Part shown: positions 7,239-15,474 of the stretch, piece by piece | Numbering within the stretch: position 1 is the stretch's first letter | Layout of the letters: every line of letters starts with the position of its first letter | Origin: an uncultured Bacilli bacterium | GTDB taxonomy: Bacteria > Bacillota_I > Bacilli_A > RFN20 > CAG-288 | Direction of reading: 5' to 3' | Assembly: GCA_934725685.1 (NCBI GenBank) | Contig: CAKVBX010000005.1 | Span: 8,157-72,156, forward strand | Length of the DNA stretch: 64,000 nucleotides | Notes under the pieces: generated by a model | The model's database searches: none | The model's input: the letters and a program-made list of their open reading frames with translations, nothing else | What the model was told of the DNA's origin: nothing | Position numbers and translations under genes: made by a program

Positions 7239-8987
7239 TTAACGGGGATCGACTTTTTCAAGCTGATCGATATCGAGAATCTGGAAGAAGACCATCGGTT
7301 CCTTATCGGTGTTCTTGATGAGGTAACGGGTGATCTTGTCCGTGATTTTCTTCGACATCTCCGGAATGGAGACTCTCTTTTCGCTGTTGACGAGCAGATT
7401 GTTGAGGGAGTTGTCGATGATTTGATTGATCTGGTTGAGAATCGGTTCACTGTCCTTCAGATAGAGGAATCCCTTCATCTGAATATCCGGAGCGGAAAGA
7501 ATCTTTTTCTGCTTGGTGGAAATCGTGACGCCGATGACGACGATGCCGCCGTCTGCCATCTTGGTGCGTTCTTCGATGGCGGCTTCCTTGACGTCACCGA
7601 CGGAGGCACCATCGACCATGACATCTCCATTGCGGACAAGGATGTTGCGGTGAATCATTCTGCCGTTTTCGTCGAAGGCGAGCGCCATACCATTATCATA
7701 GACAAAGGTGTTGAAATGGTTCAGGCCGATGCCGAGATCGATGGCGAGGGTGGCGTTTGCCATAAGGAGACGGAAGTCACCTTTGACTGGCAGGTAGTAT
7801 CTCGGACGGAAGAGGGAAATCATCAGCTTGAGGTCTTCCTGTCTCGCATGCATGGAGGAGACTTCTTTTCTCGAGAGAGTCAGAACGTGGCAGTCAGTGC
7901 GATAAATGGTATCGGCCGTATCGACGGCGAGGACTTCCGTTCCCGGAACGGAAGGAGCGCAGTTGACCCAGGTATCAGTGGTCTCAAGACGGAGTCCATT
8001 GACGCTTCCGTAGCAGATTTCCTTTGAATAGTTGAATAGGTTGTCACCGCTTCCGGTGACGAGGATGATGACATCCTTCGGGGGATACTTTTTGATGTCG
8101 GCGATGCTGATTCTCATCTCGGGCGGGATGACGATATCGCCGATTTTTGCCATGGCATCGAAGAAGGCAGTCTGCTCCGGATTGGCGATACAAATCTTCT
8201 TGCGGTAGCGGATGGCGAGATTGATGACTTCCTGAATATTGTAGAAGTTCTGGTTGTAAATGGAGATGAAGGTCTTTCCGGTCGGATCCTCAAAGAGGCT
8301 CTTGATTTGTTCCGTGATTTTGTGATTCGGGGAAGAGATGCCGGGCTGATCGGCCGCTTCACTCTCTGTCATGAGGAGGAAGGTTTTTTCGTTCTCGGAG
8401 AGTCTTGCGACCTTGGGAAGGTCGAACTGATACCCTTTGAGCGGGGAATAATCCGAGATGAAGTCGGAGGTGTAGACGATGTTGCCGAGGCGTGTCCGCA
8501 AGGCAAAACCGAATGATTCCGCGACGGAGTGTGTTGTCTGGAAAAGCTCAAAGACATGGCCGGCAATAGTGATGGTGTCACTCGGATTGACCGGGATGAA
8601 ATCGTAGCTGGAGAGCTTCTTGAATTTGCTTCCATAGGTGTTCTTGATGATGGATATTGTGGTCTGTGTGGCGTAGACGGGGGCTCTGCAGACGTTGAGA
8701 AGATAGGGGAGCGCTCCGTACTGGTCGTCATGACCATGGGTGATGATAATTGCCTTGACCCGGTTTGCGATGTTCTTCAGATAAGTGAAATCCGGGATGA
8801 TGAAATCGACACCTGGCATGGCGCTGGTCGGATACTTCAGACCGGCTTCGATGACGAAGGCGTCATTGTTGACTTCGATGACATAACAGTTTTTTCCCAT
8901 TTCGTCCATGCCGCCTAAAGCGACGACCTTGATCGGATAATTTCCGATTTCGTTGACGAATGGGGTCATTGTTTCGTTGTTTTCCAT
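7239..8987 (-). CDS. rnj: RNase J family protein with altered metal ligands (RNase J2-like)
   Basis: 582 residues with the full RNase J layout: beta-lactamase fold, beta-CASP insertion and a C-terminal domain. RNase J is an mRNA-degrading exo/endonuclease of Bacillota. The first metal motif reads H84-G-H86-D-D88-Q89, where active enzymes have HxHxDH, so one zinc ligand is glutamine. The histidine that normally sits in PVHGE is K402 (PVKGDF), and SGHAS is replaced by SSMHA. H153, D175 and H380 remain. B. subtilis RNase J2 is also degenerate at this motif, so this may be the weakly active or structural partner of a J1 encoded elsewhere. Preceded by an AAAGG site; flanked by terminators. Confidence 0.85.
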   Translation of the reverse strand: MENNETMTPFVNEIGNYPIKVVALGGMDEMGKNCYVIEVNNDAFVIEAGLKYPTSAMPGVDFIIPDFTYLKNIANRVKAIIITHGHDDQYGALPYLLNVCRAPVYATQTTISIIKNTYGSKFKKLSSYDFIPVNPSDTITIAGHVFELFQTTHSVAESFGFALRTRLGNIVYTSDFISDYSPLKGYQFDLPKVARLSENEKTFLLMTESEAADQPGISSPNHKITEQIKSLFEDPTGKTFISIYNQNFYNIQEVINLAIRYRKKICIANPEQTAFFDAMAKIGDIVIPPEMRISIADIKKYPPKDVIILVTGSGDNLFNYSKEICYGSVNGLRLETTDTWVNCAPSVPGTEVLAVDTADTIYRTDCHVLTLSRKEVSSMHARQEDLKLMISLFRPRYYLPVKGDFRLLMANATLAIDLGIGLNHFNTFVYDNGMALAFDENGRMIHRNILVRNGDVMVDGASVGDVKEAAIEERTKMADGGIVVIGVTISTKQKKILSAPDIQMKGFLYLKDSEPILNQINQIIDNSLNNLLVNSEKRVSIPEMSKKITDKITRYLIKNTDKEPMVFFQILDIDQLEKVDPR

Positions 8988-9114
8988 AGATGATAATAAC
9001 CTTTCAAATAAAATGTGTCCTCTAATAAGGATAGATGGATTCCCTGTTCTTGCACGACTATATGACTCTATCTATAAAAATACTCTATTTGTCCTGAATT
9101 ATCAATGAATCTGA

Positions 9115-9882
9115 TTACTTTTCGTCAAGTTCGAGAAAGACGGGGCAGTGGTCGGAGCCATAGACATCGTTCAGAATCTCGCTCTTCTTCACTCGGGGGA
9201 GCAAATCTTCCGAAATCAGCATGTAATCGAGTCTCCAACCCGCATTGGTCTTTCTCGCATTGCGGAAATAGGACCAATAGGAATATTTCTTCTCTTCCGG
9301 ATGGAGATAGCGGAAGGTATCGACAAAACCGAGGGAGAGAAGCTTCGAGAACTCGGCACGCTCCTCATCGGTGAAACCGGCGGAATGGTGATTGCTGCTC
9401 GGATTCTTGAGGTCGATTTCCTCATGGGCGACATTGAGATCGCCGGTGACGATGACACTCTTCTTTTTCATAAGGGAAGAGAGATAATCCCGGAGTTCTT
9501 TTTCGAATTCCATACGGAAGGGGAGACGCTTCAGTTCTTCTCCAGAGTTCGGAACATAGAGCGTGACAAAATAGAAATCCTCGAATTCGAGGGTGGTCGC
9601 CCTTCCTTCGTCATCGTATTTTCCATCGAGAAGTCCGTAGTGGACAGAGAGCGGATGTTTCTTTGTGAGGACAGCGGTTCCACTGTACCCCTTTTTGACC
9701 TTGGAGACGGTCCAGTAAGCCTCATAGCCTTCCGGAACAAAGGGAAAGTCTTTGTGCTCGGTCTCGGAGAGTTTGAGCTCCTCGATGCCGATCAGGTCAG
9801 GAGAAATCGGAAACCATTCGGAAAGGCGGTCTTTTCCTAGATACGCCTTGATGGAATTGACATTGAAAGAGAGCAATTTCAT
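9115..9882 (-). CDS. exoA: Exodeoxyribonuclease III / AP endonuclease
   Basis: 255 residues of the exonuclease-endonuclease-phosphatase fold. It repairs abasic sites in DNA. Visible motifs: MKLLSFNVNSIKA at the start, the metal-binding acidic residue in IEELKL, VTGDLNVAHEEIDL in the middle, and the closing GSDHCPV with the catalytic histidine. The frame is open 75 bases further upstream, but that part overlaps aguB; the ATG at 9882 begins at the family's usual residue and gives a 4-base ATGA overlap with the aguB stop. Being last in an agmatine operon is an unexpected setting. Confidence 0.9.
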   Translation of the reverse strand: MKLLSFNVNSIKAYLGKDRLSEWFPISPDLIGIEELKLSETEHKDFPFVPEGYEAYWTVSKVKKGYSGTAVLTKKHPLSVHYGLLDGKYDDEGRATTLEFEDFYFVTLYVPNSGEELKRLPFRMEFEKELRDYLSSLMKKKSVIVTGDLNVAHEEIDLKNPSSNHHSAGFTDEERAEFSKLLSLGFVDTFRYLHPEEKKYSYWSYFRNARKTNAGWRLDYMLISEDLLPRVKKSEILNDVYGSDHCPVFLELDEK

Positions 9883-10751
9883 TTCTGATCCTCGCTGGCA
9901 TCCGATTTCAGAATGTCGTGGTACATTTCCGGCCTTCTGTCGCGGAAGATGCCCCAATCGCGCCGATTCTTACGGATTTGTTCAAGATCATAGGAATGTA
10001 AGAGAATTCCTTCTTCCTCTCTGTTGAGGCTTTCGACGATGGTGCCGGTCTCATCGGTCATGAAGGAGGAACCGAAGAACTTCATGGAAGAGTTCTTTTC
10101 CTTTTCGATGCCGACGCGGTTGCTGGCGATGACCGGCATGATGTTGAGGGCGCTCTGACCGATCATGGCATTTCTCCAGTGCGGCATGGAATCTTTGTCA
10201 AGGACCGGTTCCGAGCCGATGGCCGTGGGGAAGAGAAGATAATCCGCACCCTTGAGGGCAAGAATTCTTCCGGTCTCCAAAAACCACTGATCCCAGCAAA
10301 TGCCGATACCGACATTGCCGGCTTTACTGTGGAACACCTGGTAACCGGTATCGCCCGGCGTGAAGTAGAATTTCTCCTCGTAGCATTCGCCCGTGGGAAT
10401 GTGGGTCTTGCGGTAGAGGCCGAGTCTTCTTCCGTCCTTATCGATGACGCAAATGGAATTGAAATAGCAGCATCCCCGTTTTTCGAAGAAAGAGACAGGA
10501 ATGACGATTTCCTGTTCTTTTGCCAGGTTTTCGAAGTATTCAAGGGTCTTAGAATTCTGGTATTCTTCCGCAAAATCGAAGCGGTCATAGTCTTCAATCT
10601 GGCAGAAGTAGTTCCGTTCGAAAAGCTCCTGGAGAAGAATCAGATCCGCTCCTTTTTTCTTGGCTTCTTTGATGAAGGAAGTCTCTTTTTTCAGATTTTC
10701 CTCATAGTCATGAGAACAGCTCATCTGGCTCAGTGCCAATGTGACTTTCAT
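9879..10751 (-). CDS. aguB: N-carbamoylputrescine amidase
   Basis: 290 residues of the nitrilase superfamily. It hydrolyses N-carbamoylputrescine to putrescine, ammonia and CO2, the second step of agmatine use. The catalytic triad is visible as E42 (LLQELF), K115 (YRKTHIP) and C152 (GICWDQWF). The MPHWRNAMIGQSALNIMPVIASNR block and the closing RRDWGIFRDRRPEMY are typical of AguB rather than of other nitrilases. It overlaps both neighbours by 4 bases (aguA upstream, exoA downstream), so the three are translationally coupled. Confidence 0.93.
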   Translation of the reverse strand: MKVTLALSQMSCSHDYEENLKKETSFIKEAKKKGADLILLQELFERNYFCQIEDYDRFDFAEEYQNSKTLEYFENLAKEQEIVIPVSFFEKRGCCYFNSICVIDKDGRRLGLYRKTHIPTGECYEEKFYFTPGDTGYQVFHSKAGNVGIGICWDQWFLETGRILALKGADYLLFPTAIGSEPVLDKDSMPHWRNAMIGQSALNIMPVIASNRVGIEKEKNSSMKFFGSSFMTDETGTIVESLNREEEGILLHSYDLEQIRKNRRDWGIFRDRRPEMYHDILKSDASEDQK

Positions 10752-11890
10752 AAATCTTCATCCTCCGGTTCTAAAGGGTAATGTTCCATATACGGAATCT
10801 GCTTGGTGATGCAGTGGATGTTTCCGCCACCGAGAAGTATTTCCCTGGAAGCGATTGGAATGATTTCCTTGCTGTCGCCGTAGAATTCCTTCAGGATGGA
10901 ATAGGCAATCTCATCTTCTTCCGTGTTGAACTTCGGAAGAAGCAGGAACTTCTCTCCCATATAGAAGTTGACATAACTTCCGGCGAGTCTTCTCCCCGCC
11001 ATCCGTTTGACGGCACTTTCATTGAGGCCGAGTCCCCTGGCTTCCTCTTCTGTCATGTACATGGTTTTTGGAAGTGGCATGCGGATGATGGTGAGGGGTC
11101 TTCCTTTGGCATCCGTCTCGTTCTTCAGATAGTCATAATCCGCATGGGATCTTTCGTACTGGGGGTCCCTCGGGTCATCTGACCAGGCGAGCAGGACGAC
11201 CCCGGGCTTCAAGAAACAGCATATGTTGTCGACATGGCCGTCGGTTTCATCCTCGTAGACACCATAGGGTAAGAAGAGGACTTTCTCGACATTGAGTGTC
11301 TCCTTCAGCGTTTTTTCGATTTCCTCCCTGGAGAGGGACGGATTTCTTCCGGGAGATAACAGACATTCTTCCGTCGTGAGAAGAGTTCCCTCTCCGTCGG
11401 TATGGATGCTTCCTCCTTCGAGAATGAAATCCTTTTTCGCATAGCGGTGAATCATCACTTCAAGAAGGAAAGCCTGAGAGAGATGGTTGTCATCGTCATA
11501 AGGACTGTAGAGCCCGTCAAAAGTGCCACCCCAGGCATTGAAACCGAAATCGATACCCAAAAGGCGGTGTTCGTCCTCGTTCTTCAAGAAGACGGGGAGA
11601 GAATCTCTGGCCCAGCTATCATCATAGCGGAGACGGAGAATGTGGGTGTTCTCCATTTCGAAGCGGCGGACAGTGCGGTAATCGATTCTCGGATCGATGA
11701 CGACAATCACACGCTCGAAACGGGCGATTGCCTCGACGACAGAGAGAAATTCCTCGATGGCCGGTACGGCATTTTCACGCCACGTGTCTTTGCGGTAAGG
11801 CACTAAAACAACAGAGGCCCAGTGCTTTTCACCCTCAAAGGGAAAGACATAACCTTTGACGGATTCGAGATCTTTAAGAATAGAGTTCAT
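10748..11890 (-). CDS. aguA: Agmatine deiminase
   Basis: 380 residues, normal length. It converts agmatine to N-carbamoylputrescine and ammonia. Family signs: the YDDSWARDSLPVF substrate block, ETDGHVDNICCF with the catalytic histidine and aspartate, and LGGGNIHCITKQIP with catalytic C360 close to the end. It is the first gene of the aguA-aguB-exoA operon. Together with AguB it yields putrescine; no carbamate kinase or agmatine/putrescine antiporter is nearby, so this version uses the amidase rather than the ATP-yielding carbamoyltransferase route. Confidence 0.95.
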   Translation of the reverse strand: MNSILKDLESVKGYVFPFEGEKHWASVVLVPYRKDTWRENAVPAIEEFLSVVEAIARFERVIVVIDPRIDYRTVRRFEMENTHILRLRYDDSWARDSLPVFLKNEDEHRLLGIDFGFNAWGGTFDGLYSPYDDDNHLSQAFLLEVMIHRYAKKDFILEGGSIHTDGEGTLLTTEECLLSPGRNPSLSREEIEKTLKETLNVEKVLFLPYGVYEDETDGHVDNICCFLKPGVVLLAWSDDPRDPQYERSHADYDYLKNETDAKGRPLTIIRMPLPKTMYMTEEEARGLGLNESAVKRMAGRRLAGSYVNFYMGEKFLLLPKFNTEEDEIAYSILKEFYGDSKEIIPIASREILLGGGNIHCITKQIPYMEHYPLEPEDEDL

Positions 11891-11960
11891 TTTTTATGTT
11901 CTTTATTTTGTACAAAATATTATATAAAATAGAAATGCGTTTTCCAATGGAGGAAATCAT

Positions 11961-12494
11961 ATGAAAATTCTTATGGTAGTGACGGATGGTTTCGAGGACA
12001 TTGAAGCTGTTGGAACTCTTGCCATACTCCGCCGTGCAAAATTGGATGTGACCTTTGCGGCCATTGATAATGACCAGGCCACGGGACGCTATGGGCTCGT
12101 CTCTTCCATGATGACTGATCTTAACACCGTGGATTTCTCGACCTATGACTGTCTTGTCATCCCTGGCGGTCCGGAATATATCGCGGAAGAAAATAACCCG
12201 AAGTTCCTGGATATGATTCTGAATTTCAATTCCCGTGGTAAGCTGATTGCCGCCATCTGCGCCGGTCCGACCATTTTAGGTCGTCTCGGGCTTCTCAAAG
12301 GAAAGGATTACACCTGTTTCACTTCGATGAACGAAGATTTCGGTGGTACTTATCACGATGATTACGCTGTCATGGATGGTAACATTATCACCGGAAAGAG
12401 TGCAGCAGCCACCATCGATTTTGCCTTTCTCATCGTGAAAGCATTGATGGGAGAACAGTACGAAAAAGAAGTGAAGGCTTCCATCTATTACTGA
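11961..12494 (+). CDS. DJ-1/PfpI family protein
   Basis: 177 residues of the DJ-1 / ThiJ / PfpI fold. The nucleophile elbow AAICAGPTIL carries the conserved cysteine, and the oxyanion glycines lie in VIPGGPEY. Family members are deglycases, chaperones or peptidases; the exact activity cannot be assigned. GGAGG precedes the ATG. The next gene begins 3 bases after its stop, so it starts an operon of three. Confidence 0.88.
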   Translation: MKILMVVTDGFEDIEAVGTLAILRRAKLDVTFAAIDNDQATGRYGLVSSMMTDLNTVDFSTYDCLVIPGGPEYIAEENNPKFLDMILNFNSRGKLIAAICAGPTILGRLGLLKGKDYTCFTSMNEDFGGTYHDDYAVMDGNIITGKSAAATIDFAFLIVKALMGEQYEKEVKASIYY

Positions 12495-12496
12495 GC

Positions 12497-13228
12497 ATGG
12501 ATATCGTAAGCATCATTATTCTCTCGCTCATCGGCCTCGGCTTAATCATCGGTATTATCCGAGGATTTCCGACGAAGAAGCTCTCCTTTTGGATTTTCAT
12601 GGGATCGTTAGGTCTCGGTTATATCGGAGGTGTGCCTTTGGCGCGGTATCTGATGGATTTGCCACTTCTTTATGACAACCTACAGCATGCATTTCTTCAG
12701 CTGATACCATCTCAGGCACCTTTCTCTGACGCGTTGTCTTCCGAGGAAGCTACACGTATCGAACAGATTAAAGCTGGTCTTACCGAACTGAAGATTCCGG
12801 GATTCTTACAAGGAGTCTTCTCGGGTAAAGTTTTGGATATTTCCGGCGCCGTCGGAGAAGCCATCGCCTCTTCCTTCGCTTATCTCACCGTCATTGCCGT
12901 CTGTTTCATTCTCATCGTGATTTTGGTCAACCTCATCAGTCACCTGATTCTCAAGTTGGTAGGAAAGGCAATCCTCGGTGAAAAAGGGAAATCCTTCTTC
13001 GGCCGCATCTTCGGCTGTCTCCTAGGCGGTTCGAAAGCAATCTTCCTCATCTTGCTTATCATGATCATTATCAGTCTTGTGAATGAACTGATGGTCAAGT
13101 TCGGTTATACGGTCTTACAGGATTGGCTCAATCAGCAGCTCTTCCTCGACCAGGCGGACACTTTTTCCATCGGTAAATTCTTTTATCAGACCTCATCATC
13201 CCTTCTCTATTGGATCAATCATCATTAA
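12497..13228 (+). CDS. CvpA-like membrane protein
   Basis: 243 residues with hydrophobic helices at about 4-20, 30-48, 130-157 and 175-198 and a C-terminal amphipathic stretch. The spacing and the GIIRGFPTKK turn after helix 1 resemble the CvpA family of membrane proteins, whose molecular role is unclear. It sits 3 bases after the DJ-1 gene and 15 before the kinase fusion. The CvpA call is by topology and is tentative. Confidence 0.5.
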   Translation: MDIVSIIILSLIGLGLIIGIIRGFPTKKLSFWIFMGSLGLGYIGGVPLARYLMDLPLLYDNLQHAFLQLIPSQAPFSDALSSEEATRIEQIKAGLTELKIPGFLQGVFSGKVLDISGAVGEAIASSFAYLTVIAVCFILIVILVNLISHLILKLVGKAILGEKGKSFFGRIFGCLLGGSKAIFLILLIMIIISLVNELMVKFGYTVLQDWLNQQLFLDQADTFSIGKFFYQTSSSLLYWINHH

Positions 13229-13243
13229 GGAGTCTACTTCATC

Positions 13244-14608
13244 ATGCCATTCGAATATCATCACATGGATAAATGGGCCTTTGCCAACCTCGACTTGGTG
13301 GAAGAGGTCATCGAAAGCGGAAAAAAGCCGGCTATTTTAATTTCTGGCGCTTCTTCTTCCGGAAAGAGTTTTTCTGCCGAATTCCTTGAAAAACTCCTCA
13401 ACAAGAATGGATACCATGCTGTGACAATCTCCCTTGATCAATATAACGTTGGTCTTTCCCACATCATTCCGAACAAGGTGGAACAGCATTATTTCGGTGG
13501 CCATATTGAAAAGCTGGACGAAATCGAGGATATCATCAAAGGCATCATTTACGATGTCAGTTTCGACAGAAAATACGACCGGGATGTCTTAGTCAGAATC
13601 CGTGAGGCACTCACCTCTTTCTTTTCTGAAGACGCTCTCGACACTTTCATTGAAGGACTTTATCAGGAATGGAAGGTACTCAACTTCGATGAACCGACGG
13701 TCTATAATCTGAAAGAGGCTGCTGAGGATGTCCGGATTCTTCTCTCCGGTGGAAAAATCTGTGCCAAGAAATATTCCAAAGTCGTTTCGGAACGGGTTGC
13801 CTCCGACCAGATTATCGACGGCAACGACTACGATGTCATTCTTGTCGAAGGAATCTATGCCCTCGATCCGACACTTGTCCGTGCCCTCAACGATGTCGAA
13901 ACCATCAAGGATTTCATTGACGGCAATCCGAAGTCTCTCTTCCTCCGCCGTATCATCCGCGATGCGAAGACCACCTCGGCTGACAATGTCTTCACTATTT
14001 CCATCTATTTCCAGTATATCGTGAAATCCTATTTCGAGACTATCTACCCTTGCAGACAGAATGCCGATGTCATTCTCAACAACGATATGACCTTCTTGGA
14101 AATGCGCTCTGGCAATCTCTATACAACAAAACAGGAAATCCATACCTTCGATAAGGATGGTTTCGAGGCTATCCTGAAGGAATCCAAGATTCTCGATATC
14201 GTCTATCAAAAAGACACCTATCTTACCTGCGAGGCCGAAAAGGACCGCAGCAACAACATTCTGAGAATGCGTTCGGTTTCCCTTGACGGAAAAAACTACC
14301 ATGCTTCTTCCTTGGTCCATAAAGGAATCCCCAAGGTGAGAAGAGACGGAAAAATCATCCGCCCAATCAATATCCTTCTCGACGAGAACCAGTTCTCCAA
14401 AGTCTGGAAATCAGAAGGAGATGCTCTGAACGATTTTGCAAGAGCCGGATTTCAGCTTGGACCGGTCCGGTTCAAGAAGAGAATCCGCATTCTTTATCAC
14501 AATCGGAGAATGACGCTCCGTGAAGTCTTGGATGACGGCTTCTATATCGAATTCACGGAAGAGCCGACTGAATCGCTGATGAAAGAAATCAATAGCAGGC
14601 TGAAATAG
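13244..14608 (+). CDS. Uridine-kinase-like P-loop protein fused to a CYTH domain
   Basis: 454 residues. Residues 28-275 resemble uridine kinase: Walker A GASSSGKS at 35-42, SLDQYNV with the base/acid aspartate, LVEGIYALDP, and RRIIRDAKT. Residues about 315-450 look like a CYTH (triphosphate tunnel) domain: QKDTYL at 322, the RMRS strand at 341, RIRILYHNRR at 413, and FYIEFTEE at 433. Plant TTM1/TTM2 proteins have the same uridine-kinase-then-CYTH order. Substrate unknown: a kinase or phosphatase acting on a nucleotide or inorganic phosphate polymer is possible. AAGGAG precedes the ATG, and it ends the operon at a strong terminator. Confidence 0.75.
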   Translation: MPFEYHHMDKWAFANLDLVEEVIESGKKPAILISGASSSGKSFSAEFLEKLLNKNGYHAVTISLDQYNVGLSHIIPNKVEQHYFGGHIEKLDEIEDIIKGIIYDVSFDRKYDRDVLVRIREALTSFFSEDALDTFIEGLYQEWKVLNFDEPTVYNLKEAAEDVRILLSGGKICAKKYSKVVSERVASDQIIDGNDYDVILVEGIYALDPTLVRALNDVETIKDFIDGNPKSLFLRRIIRDAKTTSADNVFTISIYFQYIVKSYFETIYPCRQNADVILNNDMTFLEMRSGNLYTTKQEIHTFDKDGFEAILKESKILDIVYQKDTYLTCEAEKDRSNNILRMRSVSLDGKNYHASSLVHKGIPKVRRDGKIIRPINILLDENQFSKVWKSEGDALNDFARAGFQLGPVRFKKRIRILYHNRRMTLREVLDDGFYIEFTEEPTESLMKEINSRLK

Positions 14609-14635
14609 AAAATCGGAGGGAAACCTCCGATTTTT
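14609..14635. terminator. Bidirectional terminator between the kinase fusion and yjjW
   Basis: A perfect 11-bp stem AAAATCGGAGG / CCTCCGATTTT with a GAAA tetraloop, flanked by A and T runs. Confidence 0.9.
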
Positions 14636-15474
14636 CAACGGATAACAACGTTTTCGAAACCGAGTGACTCTGCAAAGGTACGAATGGTTTCCATCTCCTC
14701 CAAGGTCGGACTCGGGTGATTTTTTAGGATACCTTTTACGCCTTGATTCCGAAAACGGATCAGGATGAGTGGAAGGTCTTTTCTGTGGCTTTCCGCAACA
14801 ATATCCCGAATTCCCAAGAGACAAGCTTCCATATCCACAAGTCTCGGAACATAGACAATTCTAAGCTCAGTTATTTTACCGATTCTATCAAGATAGGAGA
14901 GGTTGCTCTTTACGACATCGTTGTCAAAACCCGTCAGTCTATGGTAGATATCCCTTTCCCATGATTTGATATCTAACATTACACCATCGCACACGTCCAT
15001 CAGGGATGGATAGTCTTCTAAGGCTATCATGCCGTTAGAATCGAGTAGGCAGGAAAGACCATCCTTATGTGCGAGCGTGAAGAGCTCTTCCAGAAATTTC
15101 GGGTAAAGCGTACATTCTCCGCCACTCACTGTGATGCCAGAGAGAAAGGAACCGTTTTTATGGACGCGCTGATAGACTTCCTCGGCACTCAGATACTCGA
15201 TTTTGGGAGAGGCGTGATTCTCACAGCTGCTGATACAGGTATCACAGCCGATGCAGTAATCTTTGTCATAACAGACTTTTCCTTGGACAAGAGTGAGTGC
15301 ATGAGCTGGGCAACAGGAAACACACTTGCCACAGGAGACGCATAGATTCTGTGTCTCGGGATTGTGGCAGTAAAGGCAGTGGATATTGCACCTTTGGACA
15401 AAGACCGCAGTTCTTAATCCTGGACCATCAACTGTGGAAGCTTCGATGATCCGGTTGATCGGAATGCGTTCCAT
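14635..15474 (-). CDS. yjjW: Glycyl radical enzyme activase, YjjW type
   Basis: 279 residues. A radical SAM CxxxCxxC motif (QRCNIHCLYC) near residue 29 is followed by an insert with two 4Fe-4S cluster motifs (CVSCGKCVSCCP and CIGCDTCISSC), then GGECTLYP and LDIKSW of the activase barrel. It installs the glycyl radical on its partner enzyme using S-adenosylmethionine. The partner is the gene directly upstream (YjjI), whose stop overlaps this start by one base (TGATG). Oxygen sensitivity of both proteins implies an anaerobe. Confidence 0.88.
   Translation of the reverse strand: MERIPINRIIEASTVDGPGLRTAVFVQRCNIHCLYCHNPETQNLCVSCGKCVSCCPAHALTLVQGKVCYDKDYCIGCDTCISSCENHASPKIEYLSAEEVYQRVHKNGSFLSGITVSGGECTLYPKFLEELFTLAHKDGLSCLLDSNGMIALEDYPSLMDVCDGVMLDIKSWERDIYHRLTGFDNDVVKSNLSYLDRIGKITELRIVYVPRLVDMEACLLGIRDIVAESHRKDLPLILIRFRNQGVKGILKNHPSPTLEEMETIRTFAESLGFENVVIR

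Noticed and set aside
9882..9957. Longer start of exoA
   Set aside because: The extra 25 residues lie inside aguB, are not conserved in the family, and the shorter start gives a normal 4-base overlap.
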